Shown here one piece after another: positions 1 through 5,073 of a DNA stretch of 6,194 nucleotides. Source of the stretch: Treponema sp. Its GTDB lineage: Bacteria > Spirochaetota > Spirochaetia > Treponematales > Breznakiellaceae. The translations under genes and the position numbers were made by a program. The first letter of the stretch is position 1, and every line of letters begins with the position of its first letter. The stretch covers positions 1 through 6,194 of the forward strand of contig JAITAN010000018.1 in NCBI GenBank assembly GCA_031284105.1, written 5' to 3'. Under the pieces are notes generated by a model, which did no database searches, was not told the origin of the DNA, and worked only from the letters and a program-made list of their open reading frames with translations.

Positions 1-267
1 CCAATGTCTAAAGACGCAGCGCCGCCGTCTAAAGACGCAGCCTCATTGTCTAAAGACGCAGCCTCATTGTCTACAGACGCAGCACCGTTGTCTAAAGACG
101 CAGCACCATTGTCTAAAGACGGCGCGCCAATGTCTAAAGACGGCACGCCGTTGTCTAAAGACAATGGGTCTATATGTATGAGAAAAGAAATAAAATGTAG
201 TTTATTTGATGCTATCGGACGGAACGGGGGGGGGGGGGGGCAAACCGGGCGCCCCACGGGGCATTAA
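1..267 (+). CDS. Alternative plus-strand repeat ORF (hypothetical, 3' end)
   Basis: The plus frame is open from base 1 (an ATG lies at 4-6) to TAA at 265-267. It consists of S-K-D-A-A-P/S-L heptads up to about residue 52, then a basic unstructured tail and five glycines encoded by the poly-G tract. No ribosome binding site can be seen at the left edge, so a true start would lie outside the window. This is the competing interpretation of the repeat array: if it is real, the sequence here is the C-terminus of a repeat protein and slippage of the G tract changes only its last few residues. I rate it below the minus-strand model because a good promoter faces the other way. Confidence 0.2.
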   Translation, partial: PMSKDAAPPSKDAASLSKDAASLSTDAAPLSKDAAPLSKDGAPMSKDGTPLSKDNGSICMRKEIKCSLFDAIGRNGGGGGQTGRPTGH

Positions 268-355
268 TACGCCCGTACGGGGAATACACGAAAATTAGAC
301 AATACACGCCGTTCATTATGGAGACGGCTTTGAAACACGATTTTGCCCTGTTCAT
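1..355 (-). CDS. Putative phase-variable heptapeptide-repeat protein, 5' part, off-frame as sequenced, partial at left edge
   Basis: A leftward promoter (363-391) is followed at once by ATG at 355-353 and a second in-frame ATG at 316-314. This frame is open to the 15-base C tract (240-226 on the minus strand). With 15 Cs it runs into TAG at 214-212. If the tract had 16 or 13 Cs, the same start would continue without a stop through about 20 residues and then into S-L-D-N-G-A-A heptads running off the window. The heptad frame has its own stop upstream of the tract (266-264), and only a GTG at 257-255 could start it there. No Shine-Dalgarno sequence precedes 355 or 316, and the ATG at 355 falls where transcription should begin, so it may be leaderless. 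No domain is recognised. The gene model is inference; the frame arithmetic is read directly. Confidence 0.35.
7..162. repeat. 21-bp tandem repeat, 7 full units plus a partial
   Basis: Seven consecutive 21-bp units occupy 7-153, each beginning TCTAAAGAC (one unit has TCTACAGAC), and a partial eighth unit lies at 154-162. The array continues to, and probably beyond, the left edge. Because 21 is a multiple of three, every frame keeps its register. On the plus strand one frame reads S-K-D-A-A-P-L heptads; on the minus strand one frame reads S-L-D-N-G-A-A heptads. The most variable columns (15 and 18 of the unit) are third codon positions in both of these frames. That fits coding constraint but does not say which strand is coding. 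Confidence 0.95.
226..240. repeat. Poly-G tract, 15 bases (phase-variation type)
   Basis: Fifteen uninterrupted G residues on the plus strand (C on the minus strand). Homopolymeric G/C tracts of this length slip during replication and are classic contingency-locus switches, known for example in treponemal, Campylobacter and Neisseria surface-protein genes. Here the tract sits between a leftward promoter and start codons and the heptad repeats, so its length sets the reading frame across the junction. The copy number in the assembly may itself be uncertain. Confidence 0.9.
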
Positions 356-362
356 GCGAAAT

Positions 363-391
363 ACTCTATCACGGAACGTAAAAGTTGTCAA
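363..391 (-). promoter_or_regulatory. Sigma-70-type promoter, leftward
   Basis: Read on the minus strand there is a perfect -35 box TTGACA (391-386), a 17-base spacer, and TAGAGT (368-363) preceded by TG plus one base, an extended -10. Transcription would begin near 356 and run left into the poly-C tract and the heptad repeats. The predicted start coincides with ATG at 355, so a leaderless message is possible. Confidence 0.55.
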
Positions 392-640
392 GCGTTAATT
401 GTTGGTTTTTTTCATTATTTTTCCCTGTTTTCACCGGTGCGGTGCGGGTCAAGCGACGCATAGCGCGTATTCGCCTGTTGGTTTATCCGTTGATTCAAAC
501 GTACGCTTTCTTGAACCGGAACCGGAAGAAGCCATACGTGTAAAAGCAGGTGAAAAGAGGACCGGTTCCTCGATGTTTAGGCGCGCTATGTGCAGATGCT
601 ATTTACCGGTTGGCTCGGCGCGGCGGCGGGGCACAGTGAG
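392..640. other. Intergenic stretch without a convincing gene
   Basis: A reading frame runs 399-665 on the plus strand, but it starts with TTG without a ribosome binding site, has no recognisable domain and ends in the G-rich repeat array, so I do not call it a gene. The stretch contains an inverted repeat GGAACCGG (518-525) / CCGGTTCC (562-569) with a 36-base gap, and several scattered ACCGG motifs. I see no RNA gene or promoter facing right that I can defend. Confidence 0.5.
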
Positions 641-979
641 GGCAGGTCTGACCTGTTTCTGGTAAGGCTTGCTTTCTAGATAGGTCTGACCTGCGTCAGG
701 GTAGGGATGAGGGATGAGGGAGGGCAGGTCAAGGTCAGACCTGCTTTCAGGTAGGGCTTGCTTTCAGGGTAAGTATGAGGGAGGGCAGGTCTGATGAAGG
801 GCAGGTCTGACCTGTTTTCAGGGTAGGTCGAGGGAGAGCGGGTCTGACCTGTTTTCAGGGTAGAGCTGAGGGAGGGCAGGTCTGACCCGTTTCTAGGTAG
901 GGATGAGAGAGGGCAGGTCTGACCTGCCTTCAGGATTGGGGGGTAGGGCGACCTGCCTTCAGGATTGGGGGGTAGGGCG
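641..979. repeat. G-rich array of palindrome-centred repeats (about 37-bp period)
   Basis: The 13-bp palindrome CAGGTC-T/A-GACCTG recurs exactly or with one or two changes at 643-655, 681-693, 731-743, 802-814, 839-851, 877-889 and 914-926, with a half-copy at 786-794. Centres are 38, 50, 71, 37, 38 and 37 bases apart, so the basic period is 37-38 bp. The DNA between copies is also repetitive (TTTTCAGGGTAG, GATGAGGGAGGG), so this is a degenerate tandem repeat and not a repeat/spacer array. Both strands contain open frames across it, but these follow from low complexity. It lies downstream of the 3' end of the solute-binding protein gene. Confidence 0.9.
922..979. repeat. Perfect 29-bp tandem duplication
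   Basis: The 29-bp unit at 922-950, beginning ACCTGCCTTCAGG and ending GGGTAGGGCG, is repeated without a mismatch at 951-979. It includes the right arm of the 13-bp palindrome. The identity suggests a recent duplication by slippage or unequal recombination at the end of the repeat array. Confidence 0.92.
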
Positions 980-994
980 CAACGCAGTGCGCCC
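975..994. repeat. G/C hairpin GGGCGCA / TGCGCCC
   Basis: A seven-base perfect inverted repeat, GGGCGCA (975-981) and TGCGCCC (988-994), flanks a six-base loop ACGCAG. No T-tract follows on either strand, so it is not a standard intrinsic terminator. It marks the right boundary of the repeat array. Confidence 0.6.
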
Positions 995-997
995 GCA

Positions 998-1059
998 GGG
1001 GGGCGCGGCAATGGGGCGGCTATGCGCGGCCTAATGCTTGGAAACAGCGCCCCCCTTTT
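998..1059 (+). terminator. Possible long-loop terminator, rightward
   Basis: GGGGGGCGC (998-1006) is complementary to GCGCCCCCC (1047-1055), and the right arm is followed by TTTT (1056-1059). On the plus strand this gives a nine-base GC stem and short U-tract, but the loop is about 40 bases, longer than usual. It could end transcription coming from the repeat array, head-on to the solute-binding protein gene. Confidence 0.25.
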
Positions 1060-1065
1060 ATGAAT

Positions 1066-1098
1066 AACCTGCCCGGTAGGTTCGTTCAACGTTGAACG
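1066..1098 (-). terminator. Hairpin and 16-bp palindrome at the 3' end of the solute-binding protein gene
   Basis: A perfect 16-bp palindrome, CGTTCAACGTTGAACG, spans 1083-1098 and includes the TGA stop (1088-1086). Immediately beyond, AACCT (1066-1070) and AGGTT (1078-1082) form a second short hairpin. On the minus strand no clear U-run follows, so an intrinsic terminator is possible but weak; the structures may instead protect the 3' end of the message or bind a protein. Confidence 0.3.
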
Positions 1099-2378
1099 GT
1101 TCCCAGCAGATTTTCCCAGCGCGCCTGAATGGTTCGCGCGGTTTCCTCAGGGATTTGTCCGTTCTCAAACATCGCGATAAGCGCGTCCCGTACAACATCA
1201 TCGAGCATATTGACGTGCGGGACGCCGATAAACTCCTGTACCTGATCGCTGCTCTCATACATATCGCAGACTTTTGTATAAAAAGCGTTGTTCTTGAGAG
1301 ACGCCGGCGTGTTTCCGTTTCCGGGCAAAATATGCGCGGCCCCGGCAAGGCGGGGACTGTGTCCGGCAAGATAGGTGATAAACGCCCGCGCTTCATTTTT
1401 ATATAAACTGCCGCTTCTGACGCCCGCATACGCGTTTCTTACGCCGAAAACCGGATGGATGCCTGAGAAATCATCGGGATAGGGAACGGTACTCACGCCG
1501 AAACTGGTGTCGCCCAGCCTTTGGCGTATGCTCTCAATATCCTCTACGGAAGCAATCATCATGCCCGCTTTGCCGCTGATGAATTCATTGAATTTCTGCT
1601 TCTTCGTTTTTGTAGAGATATTGGGCGTGATAACGCCGTCCTTATGAAGCGTGTTAATAAAGTTAAGCGTCTTTACCACGATCTCATTATTAAACACGGG
1701 GCCGCTCCCGTTGCCGGATCGTTCCAGCATAACCGCGCCCGCGGCCCATATCCACGGGTATATTTCAGGATAACCGTCCGATTCTAAAGAAAGCGTCCAG
1801 CCATAGCGCCCGGGGCTGCTTAAAACCTCCGCATATTTTTTGAATTCCGTCCAGTTCTTCGGCGGACGTTCAAACCCTACGGCTCTTAACACATCAATAT
1901 TGTAAAAGAGAAGCTCAATGCTTGCGGTAAGCGGGACTGCCCATTCGTTAGCCGGATTATCTTCTGTTGTTTGTATGTACTCCGTGAGCGGTTCAAGTTT
2001 GTTGTCTCGGATCATTTCGGATAGCCAGCGGGGATCGAATATGAATATATCGGACGATGCGAAATTCTTTAGTTTTTTATCCGCGTTCTCTTCAGGAAAA
2101 GGAGAAAGGAGCATATCCTGCATATCGGTATATGAATAATCACGGAATTCAATAAAAATATCGGGATTCTGTTTTTGAAACTCTTCGGCAAATGTATAAA
2201 AAATATTTTTCACCGCATCGTCTTGCCAGAAATGAGCCACAACAAGCCTGTCATGCGCGGGCGCCATCATTTCCTGCACAATATCAGGTTTGAATTTGAC
2301 AAAAACGGTGAGTACCACACACATACTAACCGCGGCGATCAGGAGTATGTCAAATATTTTTAGTTTTACTTTTTTCAA
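1086..2378 (-). CDS. Extracellular solute-binding protein, family 1 (sugar ABC transporter type)
   Basis: This 430-residue protein resembles the periplasmic binding component of carbohydrate ABC importers. Residues 1-7 are basic and about 8-27 form one hydrophobic segment; no clear lipobox cysteine follows, so it is probably an uncleaved anchor. The ligand-binding fold follows: a strand and helix near 45-75 (LVVAHFW), then the family hallmark around 147-176, AVPL-TASIELLFYN followed by RPPKNWTEF, and WIWAAGA near 209-215. The start is TTG at 2378-2376, overlapping the upstream kinase stop in TTGA, with AAAGGGGC as ribosome binding site six to seven bases before; this implies translational coupling. 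No permease or ATPase gene is adjacent, so it is an orphan in this window or has a partner elsewhere. The substrate cannot be told. Family assignment is strong, role is inferred. Confidence 0.88.
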   Translation of the reverse strand: MKKVKLKIFDILLIAAVSMCVVLTVFVKFKPDIVQEMMAPAHDRLVVAHFWQDDAVKNIFYTFAEEFQKQNPDIFIEFRDYSYTDMQDMLLSPFPEENADKKLKNFASSDIFIFDPRWLSEMIRDNKLEPLTEYIQTTEDNPANEWAVPLTASIELLFYNIDVLRAVGFERPPKNWTEFKKYAEVLSSPGRYGWTLSLESDGYPEIYPWIWAAGAVMLERSGNGSGPVFNNEIVVKTLNFINTLHKDGVITPNISTKTKKQKFNEFISGKAGMMIASVEDIESIRQRLGDTSFGVSTVPYPDDFSGIHPVFGVRNAYAGVRSGSLYKNEARAFITYLAGHSPRLAGAAHILPGNGNTPASLKNNAFYTKVCDMYESSDQVQEFIGVPHVNMLDDVVRDALIAMFENGQIPEETARTIQARWENLLGTVQR

Positions 2379-2977
2379 AAACAGCCCCTTTGCAGGATTT
2401 CCGTTGCTATGTTCTCCGCGGTTTTATGCTCTGCCGGTAGCGTGAAATCCGCAAGCTCGCCATACGCGCGATTCCTCCGCTCATGCAAAAGCCGATGGGT
2501 TTCTTCCGGGTCATCCGTCTGAAGAAAGGGCGGCAATGCCCCGTCCGCTTCGGCCTGCCGGCGGATGCGCTCCCATGCGGCGCGCGCCGAAACTTCAAGG
2601 AACAGCGCTACAACGGATTTCTCCGTATGTTGGGATCGTCTCAGCGCTTCGATATATGAAACCGCATCCCCATTGTCTATAATGCCGCCGCCTGCCGAGA
2701 CAACCGCGTATTTCTTACCGGCAGCCGCCGGTACCGCGCCTATTGCGGCGCGCGGGTTTTGCGGTTCACCCAGCGAGAGGCGCAGGGCTTCGGCTTCGGC
2801 TTTCCTGAACGCCTCAACGTCTTCCTTGTAAAGAGCGCGCGCTTTCTTTCCGGTTCTTGCTTCAACAAGCGCATCAAGATCCGTATAACGGCATTGCAGA
2901 GCCGCTGCCAATGCCCGTGCAACGCTCGTTTTTCCAGAATGTTTAGGACCTACAAGCAGTATTATTGTCTCACCCAT
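2375..2977 (-). CDS. aroK: Shikimate kinase (or shikimate-kinase-like P-loop kinase)
   Basis: Shikimate kinase phosphorylates shikimate at O3 with ATP in aromatic amino acid synthesis, in the cytoplasm. Visible motifs: Walker A GPKHSGKT at 10-17; DLD at 33-35, whose aspartate contacts shikimate; FRKAE at 57-61, with the substrate arginine; SAGGGII at 94-100, the triple-glycine shikimate site; and ERRNRAYGELAD near 166-177. Two oddities: at 200 residues it is longer than the usual 165-175, the excess lying mainly at about 70-90, before the triple glycine; and the lid segment reads LPPFL (148-152), where typical enzymes have R-P-L-L, so the usual lid arginine is missing. The gene leads a two-gene operon with the binding protein and is divergent from the PrsW and DAHP synthase pair. 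DAHP synthase nearby supports a true shikimate-pathway role. No Shine-Dalgarno sequence precedes the ATG. Confidence 0.82.
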   Translation of the reverse strand: MGETIILLVGPKHSGKTSVARALAAALQCRYTDLDALVEARTGKKARALYKEDVEAFRKAEAEALRLSLGEPQNPRAAIGAVPAAAGKKYAVVSAGGGIIDNGDAVSYIEALRRSQHTEKSVVALFLEVSARAAWERIRRQAEADGALPPFLQTDDPEETHRLLHERRNRAYGELADFTLPAEHKTAENIATEILQRGCF

Positions 2978-3005
2978 AGACGTATCATAGCAAAATAGAT
3001 ATAGT
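2977..3005 (+). promoter_or_regulatory. Possible promoter for the PrsW and DAHP synthase pair
   Basis: TATAGT at 3000-3005 is a five-of-six -10 box, with a weak -35 TAGACG at 2977-2982 and a 17-base spacer. The -10 touches the upstream ATG of the protease gene at 3006, so if it is used, transcription starts near 3012 and the protease must start further in, for instance at ATG 3108. This would leave two divergent promoters packed into about 30 bases. Confidence 0.3.
2983..2991 (-). promoter_or_regulatory. Extended -10 element close to the shikimate kinase start
   Basis: On the minus strand TG-C-TATGAT (2991-2983) is a good extended -10. A weak -35, TAGTCA (3012-3007), lies 18 bases upstream. 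The hexamer ends only five bases before ATG (2977-2975), so transcription would start at or beside the start codon. Together with the absent ribosome binding site this suggests a leaderless message, or else that the promoter lies elsewhere. Confidence 0.35.
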
Positions 3006-3797
3006 ATGACTAGCAGCCTGTTGTACTATCTATCGAGGTTGCGTGAACCTTTGGTTCGTTCGGAGTTTCAAACCCCGGCACATTATAGGCTGAATCGGTT
3101 TTCTTTGATGCGTGTACTACTGTTATTGATATTCATATCCGCATTACCTGTTATCGCGGCGTTTCTTTGGTTTCGGTACCGGCGCTTTCCGGTACGGGTG
3201 TATTGGTTTTTGTTCTGCCTTTTAGCGGGCGCTCTTTCTCCGCTCCTTGCGGCAGTTGTACAGCGGTTCATACCTCCGGCAAACGGCATTGAAATGAAAG
3301 ATATCCTCTTCAATGTTTTTATCCGCATTGCGCTTGCTGAGGAAGGCGGTAAACTACTCATTCTGCTGGCGTTACTTCGGCTTTTTGATCTTTTCGATCT
3401 TTTTAATCTTTTTAATAACGTGGTAAAGCCGGAAAGACTCGGCGGCGCTGCCCGCGGCGGCAGTTTTGAGCGGGGAGCGGCGGCGGGTTTTATTGCCGGT
3501 CTTGGGTTTGCCTTGATCGAAAGCGCCTCCTACGGGGCATCCGATATGCGGATAGCGGTTCTGCGGGCGTTTACGGCCGCGCCTCTGCATGGAGCCTGCG
3601 GCGCGCGCGATGGAGACGCAGCGTCTCTGCTTAAAAGCAGCCCGCGTCTTGCGCTATGGCGGTTTTTATCGGCAGTCATGATACACGGCACGTATAATAT
3701 CCTCGTAGTCAGTCCGGGGTACATACGGTTTTTCTCTCTCGTAGTATCTTTTGTATCGTTGCTTTCAGCAACACGGCTTTTGTATAGAAAGGAGTAA
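3006..3797 (+). CDS. PrsW-family intramembrane metalloprotease
   Basis: A polytopic membrane protein with the PrsW (CPBP-like glutamic-type/metal) motifs: EEGGK at 112-116, GFALIE at 167-172, an H in APLHG (H195) and IHGTYN (H227, N231). Hydrophobic segments lie at about 37-55, 65-87, 103-127, 158-172, 218-235 and 241-258. In Bacillus subtilis PrsW cleaves the anti-sigma factor RsiW; the target here is unknown and no sigma or anti-sigma gene is in view. The start is uncertain: ATG 3006 has no ribosome binding site and adds 34 residues not expected in the family, while ATG 3108 begins MRVLLLL, the usual style of a first membrane helix, and gives 229 residues. The stop lies 7 bp before DAHP synthase, so the two are probably co-transcribed. 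Residues 126-137 are an LF-D/N repeat. Confidence 0.85.
   Translation: MTSSLLYYLSRLREPLVRSEFQTPAHYRLNRFSLMRVLLLLIFISALPVIAAFLWFRYRRFPVRVYWFLFCLLAGALSPLLAAVVQRFIPPANGIEMKDILFNVFIRIALAEEGGKLLILLALLRLFDLFDLFNLFNNVVKPERLGGAARGGSFERGAAAGFIAGLGFALIESASYGASDMRIAVLRAFTAAPLHGACGARDGDAASLLKSSPRLALWRFLSAVMIHGTYNILVVSPGYIRFFSLVVSFVSLLSATRLLYRKE
3381..3416 (+). repeat. Four tandem 9-bp units within the PrsW gene
   Basis: The units CTTTTTGAT, CTTTTCGAT, CTTTTTAAT and CTTTTTAAT follow one another in frame and encode L-F-D, L-F-D, L-F-N, L-F-N, directly after a membrane helix and its catalytic EExxK motif. Slippage would add or remove three residues without breaking the frame. Confidence 0.85.
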
Positions 3798-3804
3798 AGG
3801 GTAT

Positions 3805-4845
3805 ATGATTATAGCAATAAAACAGGGGACGCCTGAAGAAGAAATCCGCTCGCTTGCGGCGGGTTTGGAGAAACAAGGCGTTCAGGTACATGTCTCCGCG
3901 GGCGTGTCTCAAACCGTACTTGGTCTTGTGGGCGATACTGCCGCCATTGATGCGGACGCGCTTTCAGCCCATCATTTGGTAGAAAAGGTGATCCGAGTAC
4001 AGGAACCGTATAAACGGGCAAACCGGAAGCTGCACCCAAGCGATACCGTCATCAGTATTGCCGGATGCGGCGCCGCATCCGGCAATACGGTTCACCGCAT
4101 CGGAGACGGTTTCTTCGGCGTGATCGCGGGTCCCTGTTCCGTAGAAACGCCGGAGCAGATCGTTTCGATTGCCCAAGAGGTCAAGAAAGCCGGCGCAAGT
4201 TTCCTGCGCGGCGGCGCGTTCAAGCCCCGTACCAGCCCGTACAGTTTTCAGGGCTTGGGCGCAAACGGGCTTGAACTGCTTCTTGAAGCAAAAAAAGCGA
4301 CCGGATTACCCATTGTTACGGAGTTGATGGATATGCAGCAGATCGATCTGTTCAATGACGTAGATGTTATTCAAGTCGGCGCGCGTAATATGCAAAATTT
4401 TTCCATGCTCAAGGAGCTTGGATGCTGCAAGAAGCCCATTCTCCTAAAACGCGGCTATGCGGCGACCTTCACCGAATTGCTCATGGCTGCCGAATATATC
4501 ATGAGGGGCGGCAACGATAGCGTTATCCTCTGCGAGCGGGGCATCCGTACCTTTGAAACCTATACAAGAAACACGCTCGACATAAGCGCGGTTCCGGCAT
4601 TGAAAAGACAGAGCCACCTGCCGGTTATCGTTGATCCGAGCCATGCCGCGGGTCTCTCGTGGATGGTACCCGCGCTTTCAAAAGCCGCGATTGCCGCGGG
4701 AGCGGACGGCATCATCGTGGAGGTGCATAATAATCCGGAAAAAGCCCTGTGTGATGGTGAACAGTCCATTACGCCGGCCGCCTTTGCCGAATTGATGAAA
4801 ACGCTGAGAAAATACATGGAACTGGAAGGAAAGCGGCTCGCATAG
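3805..4845 (+). CDS. aroF: 3-deoxy-7-phosphoheptulonate (DAHP) synthase, type I-beta
   Basis: It condenses phosphoenolpyruvate and erythrose 4-phosphate, the first step of the shikimate pathway. Residues 1-70 form the ferredoxin-like regulatory domain seen in the Thermotoga enzyme, where tyrosine or phenylalanine inhibits. The (beta/alpha)8 barrel begins near 103. Metal ligands are visible: C111 in AGPCSVE, H280 in DPSH, E306 in IIVEVH, D317 in CDGEQS. Substrate-binding motifs include KPRTSPYSFQG (140-150), GARNMQNF (192-199), LLKRG (213-217) and CERGIRTFE (243-251). ATG 3805 is chosen because AAAGGAG (3788-3794) lies ten bases upstream and MIIAIKQGTP matches the family start; an upstream in-frame ATG at 3751 lies inside the PrsW gene. 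An unusual stretch of about ten residues (86-95) separates the two domains and is encoded by a perfect palindrome. All catalytic residues are intact, so the enzyme should be active. Confidence 0.96.
   Translation: MIIAIKQGTPEEEIRSLAAGLEKQGVQVHVSAGVSQTVLGLVGDTAAIDADALSAHHLVEKVIRVQEPYKRANRKLHPSDTVISIAGCGAASGNTVHRIGDGFFGVIAGPCSVETPEQIVSIAQEVKKAGASFLRGGAFKPRTSPYSFQGLGANGLELLLEAKKATGLPIVTELMDMQQIDLFNDVDVIQVGARNMQNFSMLKELGCCKKPILLKRGYAATFTELLMAAEYIMRGGNDSVILCERGIRTFETYTRNTLDISAVPALKRQSHLPVIVDPSHAAGLSWMVPALSKAAIAAGADGIIVEVHNNPEKALCDGEQSITPAAFAELMKTLRKYMELEGKRLA
4055..4088. repeat. Perfect 34-bp palindrome inside the DAHP synthase gene
   Basis: The left arm GTATTGCCGGATGCGGC (4055-4071) is followed with no spacer by its exact reverse complement (4072-4088). 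It spans codons 84-95 and encodes the extra residues A-G-C-G-A-A-S-G-N-T in the linker between the regulatory domain and the barrel. The arm contains GCCGGATGCGGC, a string also seen in enterobacterial REP elements, which may be chance. Best explained as an in-frame palindromic insertion. Confidence 0.93.
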
Positions 4846-4852
4846 GGAACGG

Positions 4853-4910
4853 ATGCTCCATGAGGCGCATTGATGTTGAAAAACCCTCGGAGCATAGGAA
4901 GCTCCTTTAT
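4853..4910 (+). terminator. Hairpins after DAHP synthase, two mutually exclusive folds
   Basis: ATGCTCC (4853-4859) and GAGG (4862-4865) pair with CCTC (4885-4888) and GGAGCAT (4889-4895), an 11-bp stem with a two-base bulge, eight bases after the stop. GGAGC (4889-4893) can instead pair with GCTCC (4901-4905), which is followed by TTTAT. The second fold has a terminator-like shape with a weak U-tract; the first would prevent it. A role in ending the PrsW-aroF transcript is plausible. Confidence 0.35.
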
Positions 4911-4982
4911 GCCGGCCGCAGCGGCGCCGATTTCGTGAAACGGCTCGGTTCAAGGGGCTGAAATGGGTCGGGTCAGCTTTCT

Positions 4983-4999
4983 TGATACTCGGTGTATCA
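4983..4999. repeat. Small hairpin TGATAC / GTATCA
   Basis: TGATAC (4983-4988) and GTATCA (4994-4999) flank the loop TCGGT. No T-tract follows. It lies in the gene-free stretch 4846-5132, just before a segment resembling 5624-5644. Confidence 0.4.
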
Positions 5000-5073
5000 G
5001 GGCGTATATACGAAAGAGCGCGTAACATTTTTGAAATTGTAAATAAAATAATCATTCAGAAAGCGTTGAAATA

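Noticed and set aside
399..665. Plus-strand 88-codon frame
   Set aside because: TTG start without ribosome binding site, no recognisable domain, and the end lies inside the repeat array.
641..979. CRISPR-like regular spacing of a short palindromic repeat
   Set aside because: The sequences between copies are themselves similar and G-rich, the repeat is only 13 bp, and no cas gene is present; it is a degenerate tandem array.
975..994. Intrinsic terminator at the G/C hairpin
   Set aside because: No T-tract follows the stem on either strand.
676..1089. Minus-strand 137-codon open frame across the G-rich array
   Set aside because: Its sequence is a translation of the DNA repeats, rich in proline and serine, with no domain and no ribosome binding site.
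3751..3804. Upstream in-frame ATG for DAHP synthase at 3751
   Set aside because: It would overlap the PrsW gene and add 18 residues not expected in the family, while ATG 3805 has a good ribosome binding site.
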